A stretch of 64,000 nt of DNA. It comes from Nilaparvata lugens. Its lineage: Eukaryota; Arthropoda; Insecta; Hemiptera; Delphacidae. Positions 9,901-18,647 of the stretch are shown piece by piece (the first letter of the stretch is position 1; each line of letters starts with the position of its first letter). Where the stretch lies: the NCBI RefSeq assembly GCF_014356525.2, contig NC_052511.1:33424687-33488686 (forward strand), in the 5' to 3' direction. The notes under the pieces were generated by a model. That model was not told the origin of the DNA. It made no database searches and saw only the letters and a program-made list of their open reading frames with translations. Made by a program: the position numbers and the translations under genes.

Positions 9901-12867
9901 AGAGATGGTCCAAAAATAGGATATGTTCATCACTTCACAATTTATGGAAGTTTACGTGTTCTATGTTTTGCGACTCATTATAAATTGCTTAAACAGTATA
10001 CAAACTTCATATTTGAGGCTTTCAAAATATTATTATAATTGGATATTGCCATAATATTCGTTTATTGAGTACTAGTAGGTAACCCGTGCTCCGCAAGGGT
10101 CTACTTAAGAACTTGACAAACTGAAAACTTGACCTACTGAAATCTTGAAGAATTTAAAATAGGCCTATAACTATCCTCGGTAAATTAAGAATCTATATGC
10201 AAAATTTCAAGTTAATCAGTCGAGTAGTTCAGACGTGATGATGCGTCAAACATAATTTTCCTATCCCGTACATGTATAAGCCAGTTCTTTCCTTTCTTAT
10301 AGTATAGATTACACAACTTCCAGAAGAGTACGAGAGGCTTAAGCCCAAAACTGTTCTAATTCTTATTTATACAACAGTTCAAATATGAATTTAATGATGA
10401 TTATCTGCAGATCAACCTTTGAGAAAAATGTAACTCCTGTAAAATAATAATAATAATAATAATAATAATGTTGTAAACGTACTTGGATTTTTCAGAGTTT
10501 AGGAACGTCAGGGATCGTATGATGCAAACCAGTAGAGAATCTTTGTTTTCAGTATCATTGTACAGGGACAGAATTTCAGCATGCATTGTGGATCCCGGCG
10601 GCATGCCCAAAGTTTCCAAAATGTCTTCCACATCTCTAGCCGAGAAACGCTCGGCAAGCAAGCGTCCATTTTCCAGTCCCTCTCTCACCGAGGACTGCGA
10701 GAGGTGTGAAAACATTTGCCCGATGAATGGCACCTGTCAAGCAAATCATACAAAATTCAGTAATTTCACTTACATTATTAAAAAACGATAATAATAACAA
10801 AGATAATAGACTAACAAGGAGCTAGCCAACTTAATTGTTGCTGAAGGAGTCTTAAGAAAATACACTTACATTCACTTAAAATTTCACAATCATATTGTTT
10901 TCATTTTATGCAGGAGTTTTTCGAGTTTTAAAAGATAATTGAATTTGGTCAAGTTCATACGTCTGTCAAAATTTTTCGATATTCAAGAAAAATTGTCATT
11001 AATAATATTCGAATACTTCTTAACTTCATAACTATAGACTGATAGCGGTTACTGCCAAACAACGGCTAGAAAAATAATCTAATCTAGTGAAGTCTACGTT
11101 ATAATGATAGTAGAGGAAGATAGGAGAACAGCGTTATCGATTCTCTGCCTTGACACTGTAATAATTAAATGAAAAAGACTAAGAGATTGTCAAAAAACCA
11201 CAGATTTATTGATACTTAGGAAGACCATAAAGAAGGATAATAATTAATTAAATTTCTACATTGTTGAAAAACTATCAGGAAACGTTGCGGAGCTAGAACA
11301 GGATAGTGCTATCGGCTTTGTCGAATGATAGACAAGGCTAACAACACTAGTGTGAAATAAATACTGCCAATATAACGTGGACCTCACTGTAGAGAGTCGT
11401 TTAACATTTTATCGACTTGAATTTAATTCTGACAACGAATAAGATACAATAATTAGAAAATTTATAGTCTTGTCCTTTTTTAAAATTGTATTAAATTTTA
11501 TCGTTTTTGAAAATAGTATTTTAAGAATTAATCTGTTGAAACAAGCGATCCTACTAGTTTGCCAAGAGCTAAATTGTATAGCATAGTGATTTTTAAAATT
11601 GTATTTTGATAATGAAGGTGGCAACGCAGGTAATTCAACTAGTTTGGCAGTAACTAGATGGTATTTCTCACCTCAGTAGTCAACACAGACAGACTGAAGT
11701 TGTATCCTTGTTGTAGGAAGAAATCGGCAATGAGAACCGTGAGAGCCTGAATTTTGGGTGAAATAGAGAACTGCCGGTTGATAGAGGGTGATCCATCCTG
11801 TAGAGCGGTCACCATTTGCATGCGCAAGTGACTTTTTAGCTCAGACAGCAGACCCTGATCTCTCAACCTGTAAATCAAAAATACAAAACTAAGCTAATAA
11901 TAATAATGTTTCGGAAAGATGAATCTTATTGCATAAAATTAAATTCATATAATTTGCAAAGCCTGATTATAATAAAAGTGATATAAGAAAACAGATTAAT
12001 TTCCCATCTACTATAGACCTTTAAGGTTTCATCCTGCCCCATTGACCCATATCTGGAAAGCAAAATTATTATTATCATTATTATTAAAGGTAAAATTCTT
12101 TCTAAATGAAAATTAATCAGGAAAGAATAAGAAATAAACATTGAAATTTTGCGTCATCAAAAAACTAGACAGACGCACAAAGAAAAGTCATTCTTAACTT
12201 CATTCATACAATTTATTCAATCTAAGTTGATTACCAAGATAATACTACACAGCTATCAATCACTCTGTACAACTTCTTTACTAGACTTACTTGTGAATGA
12301 TTTTGATTAATAATTAATAATCAATTTTATAATCAACTCAGTAACCTACCGTAAATTGTCTCTGATAAAAAAAACTGAACAAACTTATTAAGAATTATTT
12401 TTTAATACATATGTGAAGATTGTCAGCCAACACTCAATATTATCCTCCTTGCACACGGACTTTATTAGACCACGCAGGTACAGGGAGTTATTCATTGAAA
12501 ATTTTTCAATCGTTATATTAAATTATTTATTTTACATTTCTACTTGAGTCCATTATTTATTTTGTGATAAATTCATTGAATCGAATTGTCCTCTGATTGG
12601 CTAATACTCACCAACAGCTGATTCTCAGTCAATCGGTGGGAAATTCTGTGTGAAGGTCAATAAATGATTGCCGACAATCGACAAGTATGAAAACGGCCAT
12701 TAACTTAGATCAACTGTACACTACAACGAGATGACCCCTGGTTTCTATTGATTCAAATGGAAGCCAAGGGCCATTACGTTATGCGCTACTTACCAAGTGT
12801 GAAGCTTCTCTTGAAACTGATTGGCTGACAAATTGTGATCACTTTTCTTTCTTGGTGATAGTGACAT
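654..12867 (-). CDS. OFD1: OFD1-like LisH/coiled-coil centrosomal protein gene (spliced; 3' end uncertain)
   Basis: Eight exons join in phase: 12867..12794, 11867..11672, 10733..10483, 5621..5396, 4727..4597, 4369..4132, 2789..2616 and 959..654. They give 531 residues if the TAG at 656..654 is the true stop. Residues 1-65 form a short helical N-terminus (RDQGLLSELKSHLRMQ). Residues about 66-98 fit a LisH motif (LIADFFLQQGYNFSLSVL). Residues about 174-430 are heptad-rich Glu/Lys coiled coil, and the last 100 are Ser/Thr/Pro/Arg-rich. LisH followed by a long coiled coil is the layout of OFD1, a centriole and centriolar-satellite protein needed for ciliogenesis. The identity rests on remembered family layout and the N-terminal pattern. 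Another LisH coiled-coil centrosomal protein (FOP/FOR20 type) is less likely given the long coiled coil. The protein is shorter than vertebrate OFD1 (about 1000 residues), so more 3' exons may lie left of the window. The gene is divergent from Vps13, with 5.7 kb between start codons. Confidence 0.75.
1060..1352 (+). mobile_element. LINE 3'-end fragment
   Basis: Translating 1132 onward gives an ORF2 C-terminal tail (FKESLRGYLIKLACYSISEF) like the tails of the longer LINEs in this window. It is followed by a short AT-rich 3' UTR, AATAAA and a GATTGATT-type tail at about 1341-1352. It lies in OFD1 intron 7. Confidence 0.55.
1648..2006. mobile_element. Tc1/mariner-type MITE, copy A
   Basis: The ends are inverted repeats (CAGTGAGGTCC... 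and ...GGACCTCACTA) flanked by TA on both sides, as in Tc1/mariner insertions. There is no coding capacity. Internal blocks such as GCAGATAGCGCTA recur in the copy near 49025, and related ends occur at 11085-11389. It lies in OFD1 intron 7. Confidence 0.65.
2137..2280. repeat. local direct duplication of a 50 bp unit
   Basis: About 50 bp at 2137-2188 recur at 2230-2280 with a few changes (shared core GAGGATAC.TGAAGGCTCATTTAA). No gene function is apparent. It lies within OFD1 intron 7. Confidence 0.6.
2616..2789 (-). CDS. OFD1: OFD1-like exon 7 (coiled coil end)
   Basis: The acceptor is CTATGAAG|GATATG, with a poor pyrimidine tract, and the donor is CAACG|GTCAGT, phase 0. It encodes DMQQQRDDDEKEELRERVMR, a short coiled coil, and then a Pro/Ala-rich tail. 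Confidence 0.7.
2972..3258. mobile_element. MITE-like element with about 36 bp imperfect TIRs
   Basis: The left end TTTTAGTTTGTGCGTAAA matches the reverse complement of the right end (TTTCGTTTGTGCCTAAA-like). Both continue into GTCGAC-containing sequence. The interior has no meaningful ORF. It lies in OFD1 intron 6, and its superfamily is not determined. Confidence 0.5.
3839..4084. mobile_element. TTAA-targeting (piggyBac-type) MITE
   Basis: The 246 bp element is bounded by TTAA at 3835-3838 and 4085-4088. Its ends are imperfect inverted repeats (GCTGCGTACACA and GGTGCGTACAGAC). The interior is unusually GC-rich for the region and holds a small tandem run of CCCTCGTACCG. A TTAA duplication is the hallmark of piggyBac-superfamily insertion. 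Confidence 0.65.
4132..4369 (-). CDS. OFD1: OFD1-like exon 6
   Basis: The acceptor is TTTTCTCAG|ACTTTT and the donor AATATG|GTAAGT, phase 0. It encodes LLLFRNKELEEQRVEKEKTE, then a less charged linker (MNLLKWLQDQCSGLLQGG) and VLPTPETQKNM. The first base completes an Arg codon with exon 5. Confidence 0.75.
4597..4727 (-). CDS. OFD1: OFD1-like exon 5 (coiled coil)
   Basis: The acceptor is AATTCCAG|GCAGAA and the donor GAAAG|GTGAGA, phase 2. It encodes AETEMMKQQEEALKEKMDRS and further Lys/Glu heptads. It is 131 bp and was found by eye from its splice sites and phase. Confidence 0.8.
4728..5395. other. OFD1 intron 4, nothing recognised
   Basis: AT-rich sequence between coiled-coil exons. I see no inverted-repeat element or coding remnant in it. 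Confidence 0.5.
5396..5621 (-). CDS. OFD1: OFD1-like exon 4 (coiled coil)
   Basis: The acceptor is TTGAACAG|GATCCA and the donor CTTGAG|GTTTGT. The first base completes a Lys codon, then IHEAEILRVKEEEAAKYS. It is a strongly charged heptad-type coiled coil. The phase matches exon 3 exactly, so no missing exon is required between them. Confidence 0.8.
6014..7260 (+). pseudogene. LINE ORF1 (RRM-like RNA-binding protein) with N-terminal 2A-like motif
   Basis: The first segment (6014-6631) starts with a basic stretch and a hydrophobic segment (residues about 28-47), followed by GGVELNPGP at residues 48-56. Next come a coiled coil (about 90-125) and an L1-ORF1/Transposase_22-like RNA-binding part (ENLESYSRRSHLIFFGV, then AHRLG and RPIILRF). 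A one-base shift in the A-run at 6622-6627 breaks the frame, and the protein continues in 6650-7260 with a Ser/Asn-rich, basic C-terminus. The hydrophobic segment followed by NPGP resembles the 2A-like oligopeptides described in some APE-type non-LTR retrotransposons. The usually conserved Asp of the 2A core is Gly here. Confidence 0.65.
7379..8400 (+). pseudogene. LINE ORF2 endonuclease remnant
   Basis: Pieces of an AP-like endonuclease are readable in changing frames: VICLCETWM near 7500, VGGDFNVRV near 7818, and LLNGRSLSDDPAKYTCHSG near 7980. The domain is broken by several indels and is followed by a linker-like remnant near 8350-8400. No RT motifs follow, so the element cannot move itself. 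Confidence 0.55.
10071..10310. repeat. dispersed repeat (copy also at 54652-54680)
   Basis: It begins ACTAGTAGGTAACCCGTGC and ends near TTATAGTATAGATT. The first 29 bases match the reverse complement of 54652-54680 (ACTAGCAGGTAACCAGTGC...). There is no coding content and the class is unknown. It lies in OFD1 intron 3. Confidence 0.5.
10444..10470. repeat. (TAA)n microsatellite
   Basis: About nine TAA units lie just downstream, in minus-strand terms, of the OFD1 exon 3 donor. Confidence 0.9.
10483..10733 (-). CDS. OFD1: OFD1-like exon 3
   Basis: The acceptor is TTGACAG|GTGCCA and the donor TCCAA|GTACGT, phase 2. It encodes VPFIGQMFSHLSQSS, an ARDVEDILETLGM helix, and MHAEILSLYNDTENK. It reads smoothly on from the LisH exon. 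The following 4.9 kb intron holds a LINE. Confidence 0.8.
11085..11389. mobile_element. Tc1/mariner-type MITE, copy B
   Basis: The right end AACGTGGACCTCACTG is followed by TA. The left end (TAGTGAAGTCTACGTT) is its degenerate inverted copy. The internal text (CAGCGTTATCGATTCTCTGCC; GTGCTATCGGCTTTGTCGAA) is shared with copies A and C. It lies in OFD1 intron 2. Confidence 0.6.
11672..11867 (-). CDS. OFD1: OFD1-like exon 2 (LisH motif)
   Basis: The acceptor is TTTACAG|GTTGAG and the donor CTGAG|GTGAGA, ending in phase 0. The exon encodes the N-terminal helix and the core of the LisH motif, with the usual hydrophobic and aromatic spacing (ADFFLQQGYNFSLSV). This is the most diagnostic exon of the gene. 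Confidence 0.85.
11868..12793. other. OFD1 intron 1, nothing recognised
   Basis: AT-rich intron between the start exon and the LisH exon. A short TTATTATTATC run lies near 12065-12085. I see no coding remnant. Confidence 0.5.
12794..12867 (-). CDS. OFD1: OFD1-like exon 1 (start codon)
   Basis: The ATG at 12867 opens MSLSPRKKSDHNLSANQF. The exon ends in TG before a consensus donor (TTG|GTAAGT), phase 2. Joined to exon 2 it gives a Trp codon and then LRDQGLL. It is too short for a normal ORF scan and was found by looking upstream for a phase-matched first exon. Confidence 0.75.
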
Positions 12868-13135
12868 CTTGTGTAGTCTAAATGTAATCCCTGAAATTGA
12901 ATTGAGTTATTAATGGTTGAATATGCTTTATGAATGAATGAATGAATAATTGCTTCTATTTTAACATTGTTTCCTAGATAATATTATACAAGAACATAAT
13001 TTTAGTTATAACAAGCATTAAACCCTTGGTCAACGGTGTGGTTTGTCATGAGTAGACTCCATACAGAATTAGGCCTACATATTCTTGTTTTTCAAATACT
13101 TTTCCCTTAGTGATCATTCAACAGTTCACAACGCA

Positions 13136-14317
13136 CTATCCATTGAACTCTGAAATCAAGTAGTGTCTGTATTTCCATGCACCAACACAGTATGCACCTA
13201 TCTTTAGCCAGTCATCTCCGTTTAGGTAGTTCTTCATATCTTCCCGTGACAATGCTGCTCTGCCAAAGTGTTGCCATCTGAACTCGACGAGTATGGGACA
13301 TTTTCCAATGAAATGCGTGACATCCACCTCCTCCTTCCTATTGCACAATGAGCAGAGCCTGTTCCCGTTGAATGAATACTTATTGAGTCGGATCAATTCA
13401 TTTCTTGCTTTGAAGAACCACTTGATGAATTGAAAGCTGGAATTTTGAGAAATGTAATCATTCCAGTGATTGAGCTCTCGGCGAATGGTGTACCGCTGGC
13501 TCATGGCGACCCGCTGCATCTGTTGATCTCGCAGCTTACTTCCAATCCTGTCAATCGTCTGGTCGATGTTCAAGCTACCTGCTGCTATCTCCTCCCATGG
13601 AATGCCAAATAAGTCATCCAGCATCCTCCAGTCATCATACAGAAATAACCTTCTTCGAATCATCAATTTCAATAGCATACATGGATACCTTCCTTCATGC
13701 AGATTCAAACATCGCTTTACAAACTGAAGGTGTAGCCTTATTGTATGCAGGAAGATTGGACAGACTCCGAACTCCAGAAGCAAAGCCTGATTCGGGGTGT
13801 ATGATGGGAGACAAAATACCTTCTTAAGGAAGAAACGCTGGATACTTTCAACCACATCATAGATTCTTCCTCCCCACACCTGTGCTGCGTAAGAAATTAC
13901 AGACCTTCCTACTGGATCGAAGATTTGTAGCTTTGATTTGAATGGTATCCCATCATTAAGGAGGATATCATTGAAGTGATTCATAGCCATCTTTGCTGAG
14001 AGTGATTTTTCTCTAAAATGCTCTGTTAATGATAGCTTTGTGGACAATCTTACTCCCAGATGCTTATACGAGTTGACAACCTCTATTGGCCTCTCCTCAA
14101 AACACCACTTTCCAAGCCTCCCCTGCCTTCCACCGTTTCTGAAGATGACGATTTTGGACTTATCCAGGTTAATCAGCAAGTTCCACTTTCTACAATAATC
14201 CTCCAGTACTCTAATCATTCTGGTCATACTCAGTTTATCGGATGCAAACAAGACAACATCATCAGCATAGGCAAGAATTTTAATGCACATGTTATTCAGT
14301 CTTATTCCTCCTTCCAT
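13136..14317 (-). pseudogene. LINE reverse transcriptase, YADD half and C-terminal zinc knuckle
   Basis: It opens just upstream of the RT active site (ILAYADDVVLFASD), then thumb (LLINLDKSKIVIF; YKHLGVRLSTKLSLTEHF) and a C-terminal region with a CSLCNRK...THFIGKC cluster (C-x2-C...H-x4-C). It is continuous with the upstream half apart from a single-base frameshift. Confidence 0.75.
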
Positions 14318-14325
14318 ATCGTCCT

Positions 14326-15507
14326 CTAAGTCATTGAGGAAGAGGGAGAACAGAATAGTGGGCTAAGTGAACAGCCTTGCTTGACACCTGTGTTTGTGAA
14401 GAATCTATCAGACAGATCTTCAGAGCTCCATACCCTGGCTGATGTGTTGCTGTATATTCTCTGGATAATCTTTATCATCTTTGTTGATAAACCTATTTCT
14501 GATAGTTTGAAAAATAGCGCATGCCTGTCCACTCTATCAAATGCAGCCGAAAAATCGACAAGAAAGGCACAGAGTTTCTGCCTTTTAACTGCTAGGTGCA
14601 TTTTAATAATGGCCATCAAACTGAAGATATTGTCCACTGTTGAGTAGTTCTGTCTGAAACCCGCCTGGAACTCGTTCAGGATGTTGTGATGATGGATCCA
14701 CGTTTTCAGCCTCTCCAAGATGAGACCAGTAAACAGTTTTGCTCCAGTATTACCAAACGATATTCCTCTATTATTGGAAGCATCCTCCGGATCACCTTTC
14801 TTGAAGATTGGAAACACAATCGAAGTAAGGGAGTCCTGTGGAACGACATGAGAAAAGTTGTAGATGCTATTGAAGACCTCCAACAATCTGTTCATGAATA
14901 CTGTTGGAGCATTCTTGTAAAATTCGTACGGAATTCTGTCTTCGCCTGGGGCTTTGCCATCCTTTACGTGAAGAATCACCTTATCTAGTTCCTCCTTTCG
15001 AAACGGTGCATCTAGAAAGTCATCGCGCACATAGGGTTCAGGATACAACATTCTATCAGCCAGTACTATTGGATTCAACAAAACCTTGAAATGCTGCACC
15101 CAGTCTTTCAAAGAAATACTTGCTCCTGCCATATGTTGCTTCTTCTTAAGTTGCCTAACCAGTTTCCAAAAATCTCTGGAGTCTCTCACCGTCTGAAAAC
15201 TATCTGCACATTTCTTCCAGTAAGCCTTTTTCTTTTCTCCACAGAGTCTTTTGTATTCCGAGTTCGCGTGAATGTACTGCCTCTTTATAGCATCTGAGTC
15301 AGTTTTTCTGTACTCATTGAGTAATTTGAAGGTTTCTTCTCTTTTTCTATGGCATTCCTTGTCGAACAACTCACCTTGCATCCTTGAATTCCCTTGAACA
15401 TTTCCATGGTGCCACCCATGCAAGTGATGACTTTTATTAATAGCTTCAATAAGATAGCACCAGTCATCTTCCAAGTCAATATTCCAGATATCTTTCCTGT
15501 TAATCAC
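14326..15507 (-). pseudogene. LINE reverse transcriptase, N-terminal half
   Basis: It encodes the ORF2 linker and RT fingers/palm: DGKAPGEDRIPYEFYK, FPIFKKGDPED, NNRGISFGN, FQAGFRQNYSTVDNIF, VDFSAAFDRVDRHALF (first catalytic Asp) and GVKQGCSLSPLF. The frame continues upstream of 15507 through one TAA into the endonuclease end. It breaks at about 14350 just after the GVKQG block, and the YADD half follows in another frame. Confidence 0.75.
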
Positions 15508-15779
15508 TTTCTCTAGCCGCCTCCGGTATTCAGCTCTTTTTGATTAGACCCATTTCAGCTTCGGTCTAATTGGCAATATGTTTTTGGATTGTCTTCCTGC
15601 TCCTGCAATTTTTATAGTTGCTTGTATGGGTTGATGGTCAGAAAATATAGCTGGGATGACTGAGAAATCCGATAGACAGCTCAGCAGTTCCAAAAATACA
15701 GCACATACGTCAATCTATGAGAATATGCTTTATGCTATTATAAGAATATAGAACAAATAGCAAGGGCACACAAATTATG

Positions 15780-16440
15780 CCAGATAGCCGTGGACCACCC
15801 TGCAAGGTACCAGGCAGATCACCAGGAATCACTCCAGATAGACTAGACCATTTCAAAATTGGGTCGGGGTAAGATAGCGTGGTTTATGTTGGAGGAGGCT
15901 GTTCTGGTGTATCCTGGTAGTTGGAAACGTCGTGTATGGCGAGCCAACCGAAGATGATTAAGTGGTCCGGAGTTACACATAGTGGTGGCAGCCGGTAATC
16001 ATGAGCCACGTAGTGCAAGTTGAGGATGAGAAATTTGCAAGTCTAAAACTGGCAGGATGGCAAGCAGTCTGTAACTGCTAGATCGTATCGGGAGTCTGTA
16101 ACTGCAAGAGTACGCATGCAGGCAGTTTGCATCAGCGAGCTCACGGGCCAGGGTATAGTTATTCGCAAGTCTGGTACTGCGAGAAAAAGACGAGGCAACA
16201 TTGACCTGCCCTGCTCGCGAGTGTCAAAAGCACGTGAATGCTACCCCTTACGAACTCTCAAAATTTTCAACAGACTGCCAATTTGTGTTCGTGAGCTGAA
16301 GAATAGGAAGTTTTGTAGGCTGGTACATGAGAAACTCATCACCTACCCTCTGCACTCACTAAGAGATAAAGAAACACTGGACTTGTGGAAAAGTTTGAGA
16401 CTTATTCATATTTAAAATTGCAGTTCATCTACAGAGCCAC
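15780..16440 (+). mobile_element. LINE 3' fragment and flanking repeat-like DNA
   Basis: The 99-residue reading frame at 16116-16415 has a LINE ORF2 C-terminal look from about 16160 (LKIFNRLPICVRELKNRKF; LVHEKLITYPLHSLRD). Compare similar tails at 43073-43200 and 56410-56500. The 5' flank repeats a loose AGTCTGTAACTGC motif several times. No complete domain is present. Confidence 0.5.
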
Positions 16441-18547
16441 ATGAAACGAACTATCTGCAGCCAGCTCAAGTATTTTTTAGTTTTTTAAACGTTGACGAAG
16501 TCTGTCTGGTTACTGCCGATCATGGACTGAATATACTGAATTACTGCGGTAGTATGGCAGGCAGTCTCTAATTGCGAGCGTAAGGATTCAGGATCTCAAG
16601 ACGCGTTCAAGGCAGAAGAGTGCATAAAACTCTACGCACTCCTGCCAGTGGAAGAGAGATACAATAATACCAATTATTACGAAATAAATTAATGAATTAT
16701 CGTATATCAAATCTTATTAATAACAACAACTCCTTGGTGTAAAAATATTAAAATGAACTACTATTTTTATTTTGTTGCTACTATTAGTTATGAAACAGAA
16801 TGGAAAATTGTCTTCTAAAGTTTAAACAATTTTTCGTGGGAGTGCTCCCAGACCCTTACTTATAAGTGGATACTCTTCAGAAGTTTATTATCTATTACAT
16901 GATTGCATCCACTGCACTGTTCCAAATCAAAACCCAGAATCAGGTGCTCATGATAAATTGCATAGGCTATTGGAAATTTTTAGAACTGAATAATAAAGCT
17001 TTTGTTTTGGTAAAAAATTATTTCAAGACAATCATTGAAAACCTTTCAAACTGTTAATGATGGGATCCACGGTAGATATAAAAAGCAAAATTATTGTAAG
17101 GGGATCGAACAACGGGTATTTAATCAGCTGACAGCTCAATATGAATTATAATAACACAAATAAAATCATTTTCCTGCAGCCTAGCTCAGAATTTTTTTAC
17201 AAATTTCTATTGGTGCTGTTAGTAGTAATTAGATAAACTATTGATTGCTAAGTACAAGTTATAAAATGAAAAAAGACAGAAGCTGTAGTTTATGTTAAAA
17301 TTTTAAAAGTAACTTTAGTTACCAAAATCGTTTTAGTAAAAGTTCAGGAGTAGACTATTGTACTTACCTCGTATCAATGAAAAATCCGTTTGATATAATA
17401 ATGATTGTTATGGTCTGTATGAATTAACTGAAAATTTTGTAGCAATAATTTACTGTGTGTGTTGAATGTTGTGTTTTCTCTGATAAACAAAATTCAACAA
17501 CCGCCAATGACAGACCACTGCCAACCTAATCAAATCTTTCAATAAATAGTCAGCTGATATTGTCGAATAATTATAATTTTTGAAGAATAAAATAATAATC
17601 AAGTGAGTTATGTCTTCGAATATTATTATTAAACACGAAAATATAAAGTATGGACCATTATGTTTTACTTTCAGGAATATCCTGAACCCATCTGGAAAAA
17701 ATGTTATCTGAGAGAAACAAAAGTGAATTAATAAATTTTCCGGTGTAGTTTTTGACCATCACGAAATTTTTCTGAAAAACACATTCAGTAATACAGCAGA
17801 ACATTTTGTCATTCGTATTGAATAAATCTCTATGACAGGATATTATTTCTATTATACTCAGATTTAACATTATCAATTTTGAAATTTATAGTCCACTTTT
17901 CGGATATCACATGCTTGTATTTCTCAATTCCAGCAATTTTATTGTTTCTACTGTTAACGTATTCAGGAAGTATGCTTGGAAACGAGGTCCAATTATTTGA
18001 ATTTTTAGAATAATATTGAAAATTTTCAACAATAAACCAACAATCTAAAATTATTAAAATTTTACTTCATTGTTCATATTTCGTAATCATTCTTTAATTC
18101 TTTAATAAAAACTGGGCTACTCCAGTTCATTCACCTTGATTTGTTTATCATCCCCCCTAGGAATTTTATCATATAAACAGCTGATCTATTTGTATGGCGC
18201 TGCACTGCTGCAGCTGCAAGTGGAAGACTGTCTGCAACCTGCAAGAGTGCGAGTTTTGTGAAGTTGTGAGAGTGTAAATTTTATTTATTTATTGCATACG
18301 TAACTTCAAATTTTATGTCATTCATATTTGAGTGATTAATTCTATTTTCCAACTATTAGGAGTGCAGTGACATTAGAAAATAAGCTGTCATAAGTAGGGC
18401 ATTCAAAAACCACGCCTGTCCTGAAGAAAATGTAAACATTTCAATCGCATGTTTTACTATTTGAAAAGAAAATGCTTTTTTAAATTTCAATAATGTAAAA
18501 GAATCTAAATTTCAAATCAGTTTCTAGTTTTTAAAATTTTGGTCACA
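16440..18547. other. intergenic DNA upstream of Vps13
   Basis: No gene, recognisable transposon protein or MITE was found. The Vps13 promoter and 5' UTR must lie toward the right end. The stretch 18180-18280 is locally less AT-rich and rich in CTGCA words, so it is a possible core-promoter neighbourhood, but I see no definite TATA or initiator element. Confidence 0.4.
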
Positions 18548-18647
18548 ATGGTGTTTGAAAGCATAGTTGTTGATCTGTTGAACAGATATGTTGGAGAATA
18601 CGTTGAGAATTTGGATAGCAAGCAGCTAAAAATTGGAATATGGGGAG
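18548..18647 (+). CDS. Vps13: Vps13 exon 1 (start, chorein domain)
   Basis: The ATG follows CACA and opens [18 protein letters not shown], the near-invariant VPS13 start. The donor is GGGGAG|GTAAGT, phase 1. Residues 1-33 are encoded here. Confidence 0.95.

Larger units (their letters stand above)
12930..15710 (-). mobile_element. 5'-truncated LINE in the OFD1-Vps13 intergenic region
   Basis: Minus-strand element. It retains the last part of the endonuclease (an SDHQPI motif near 15625), the linker, the full RT and a C-terminal Cys/His knuckle. It is truncated upstream of about 15710. The 3' end is probably the ATTC-type tetranucleotide tail at 12930-12949. It has one in-frame stop near 15548 and one frameshift near 14350. 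The knuckle resembles the tail of the LINE in OFD1 intron 3, so the two may be related. Confidence 0.7.
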
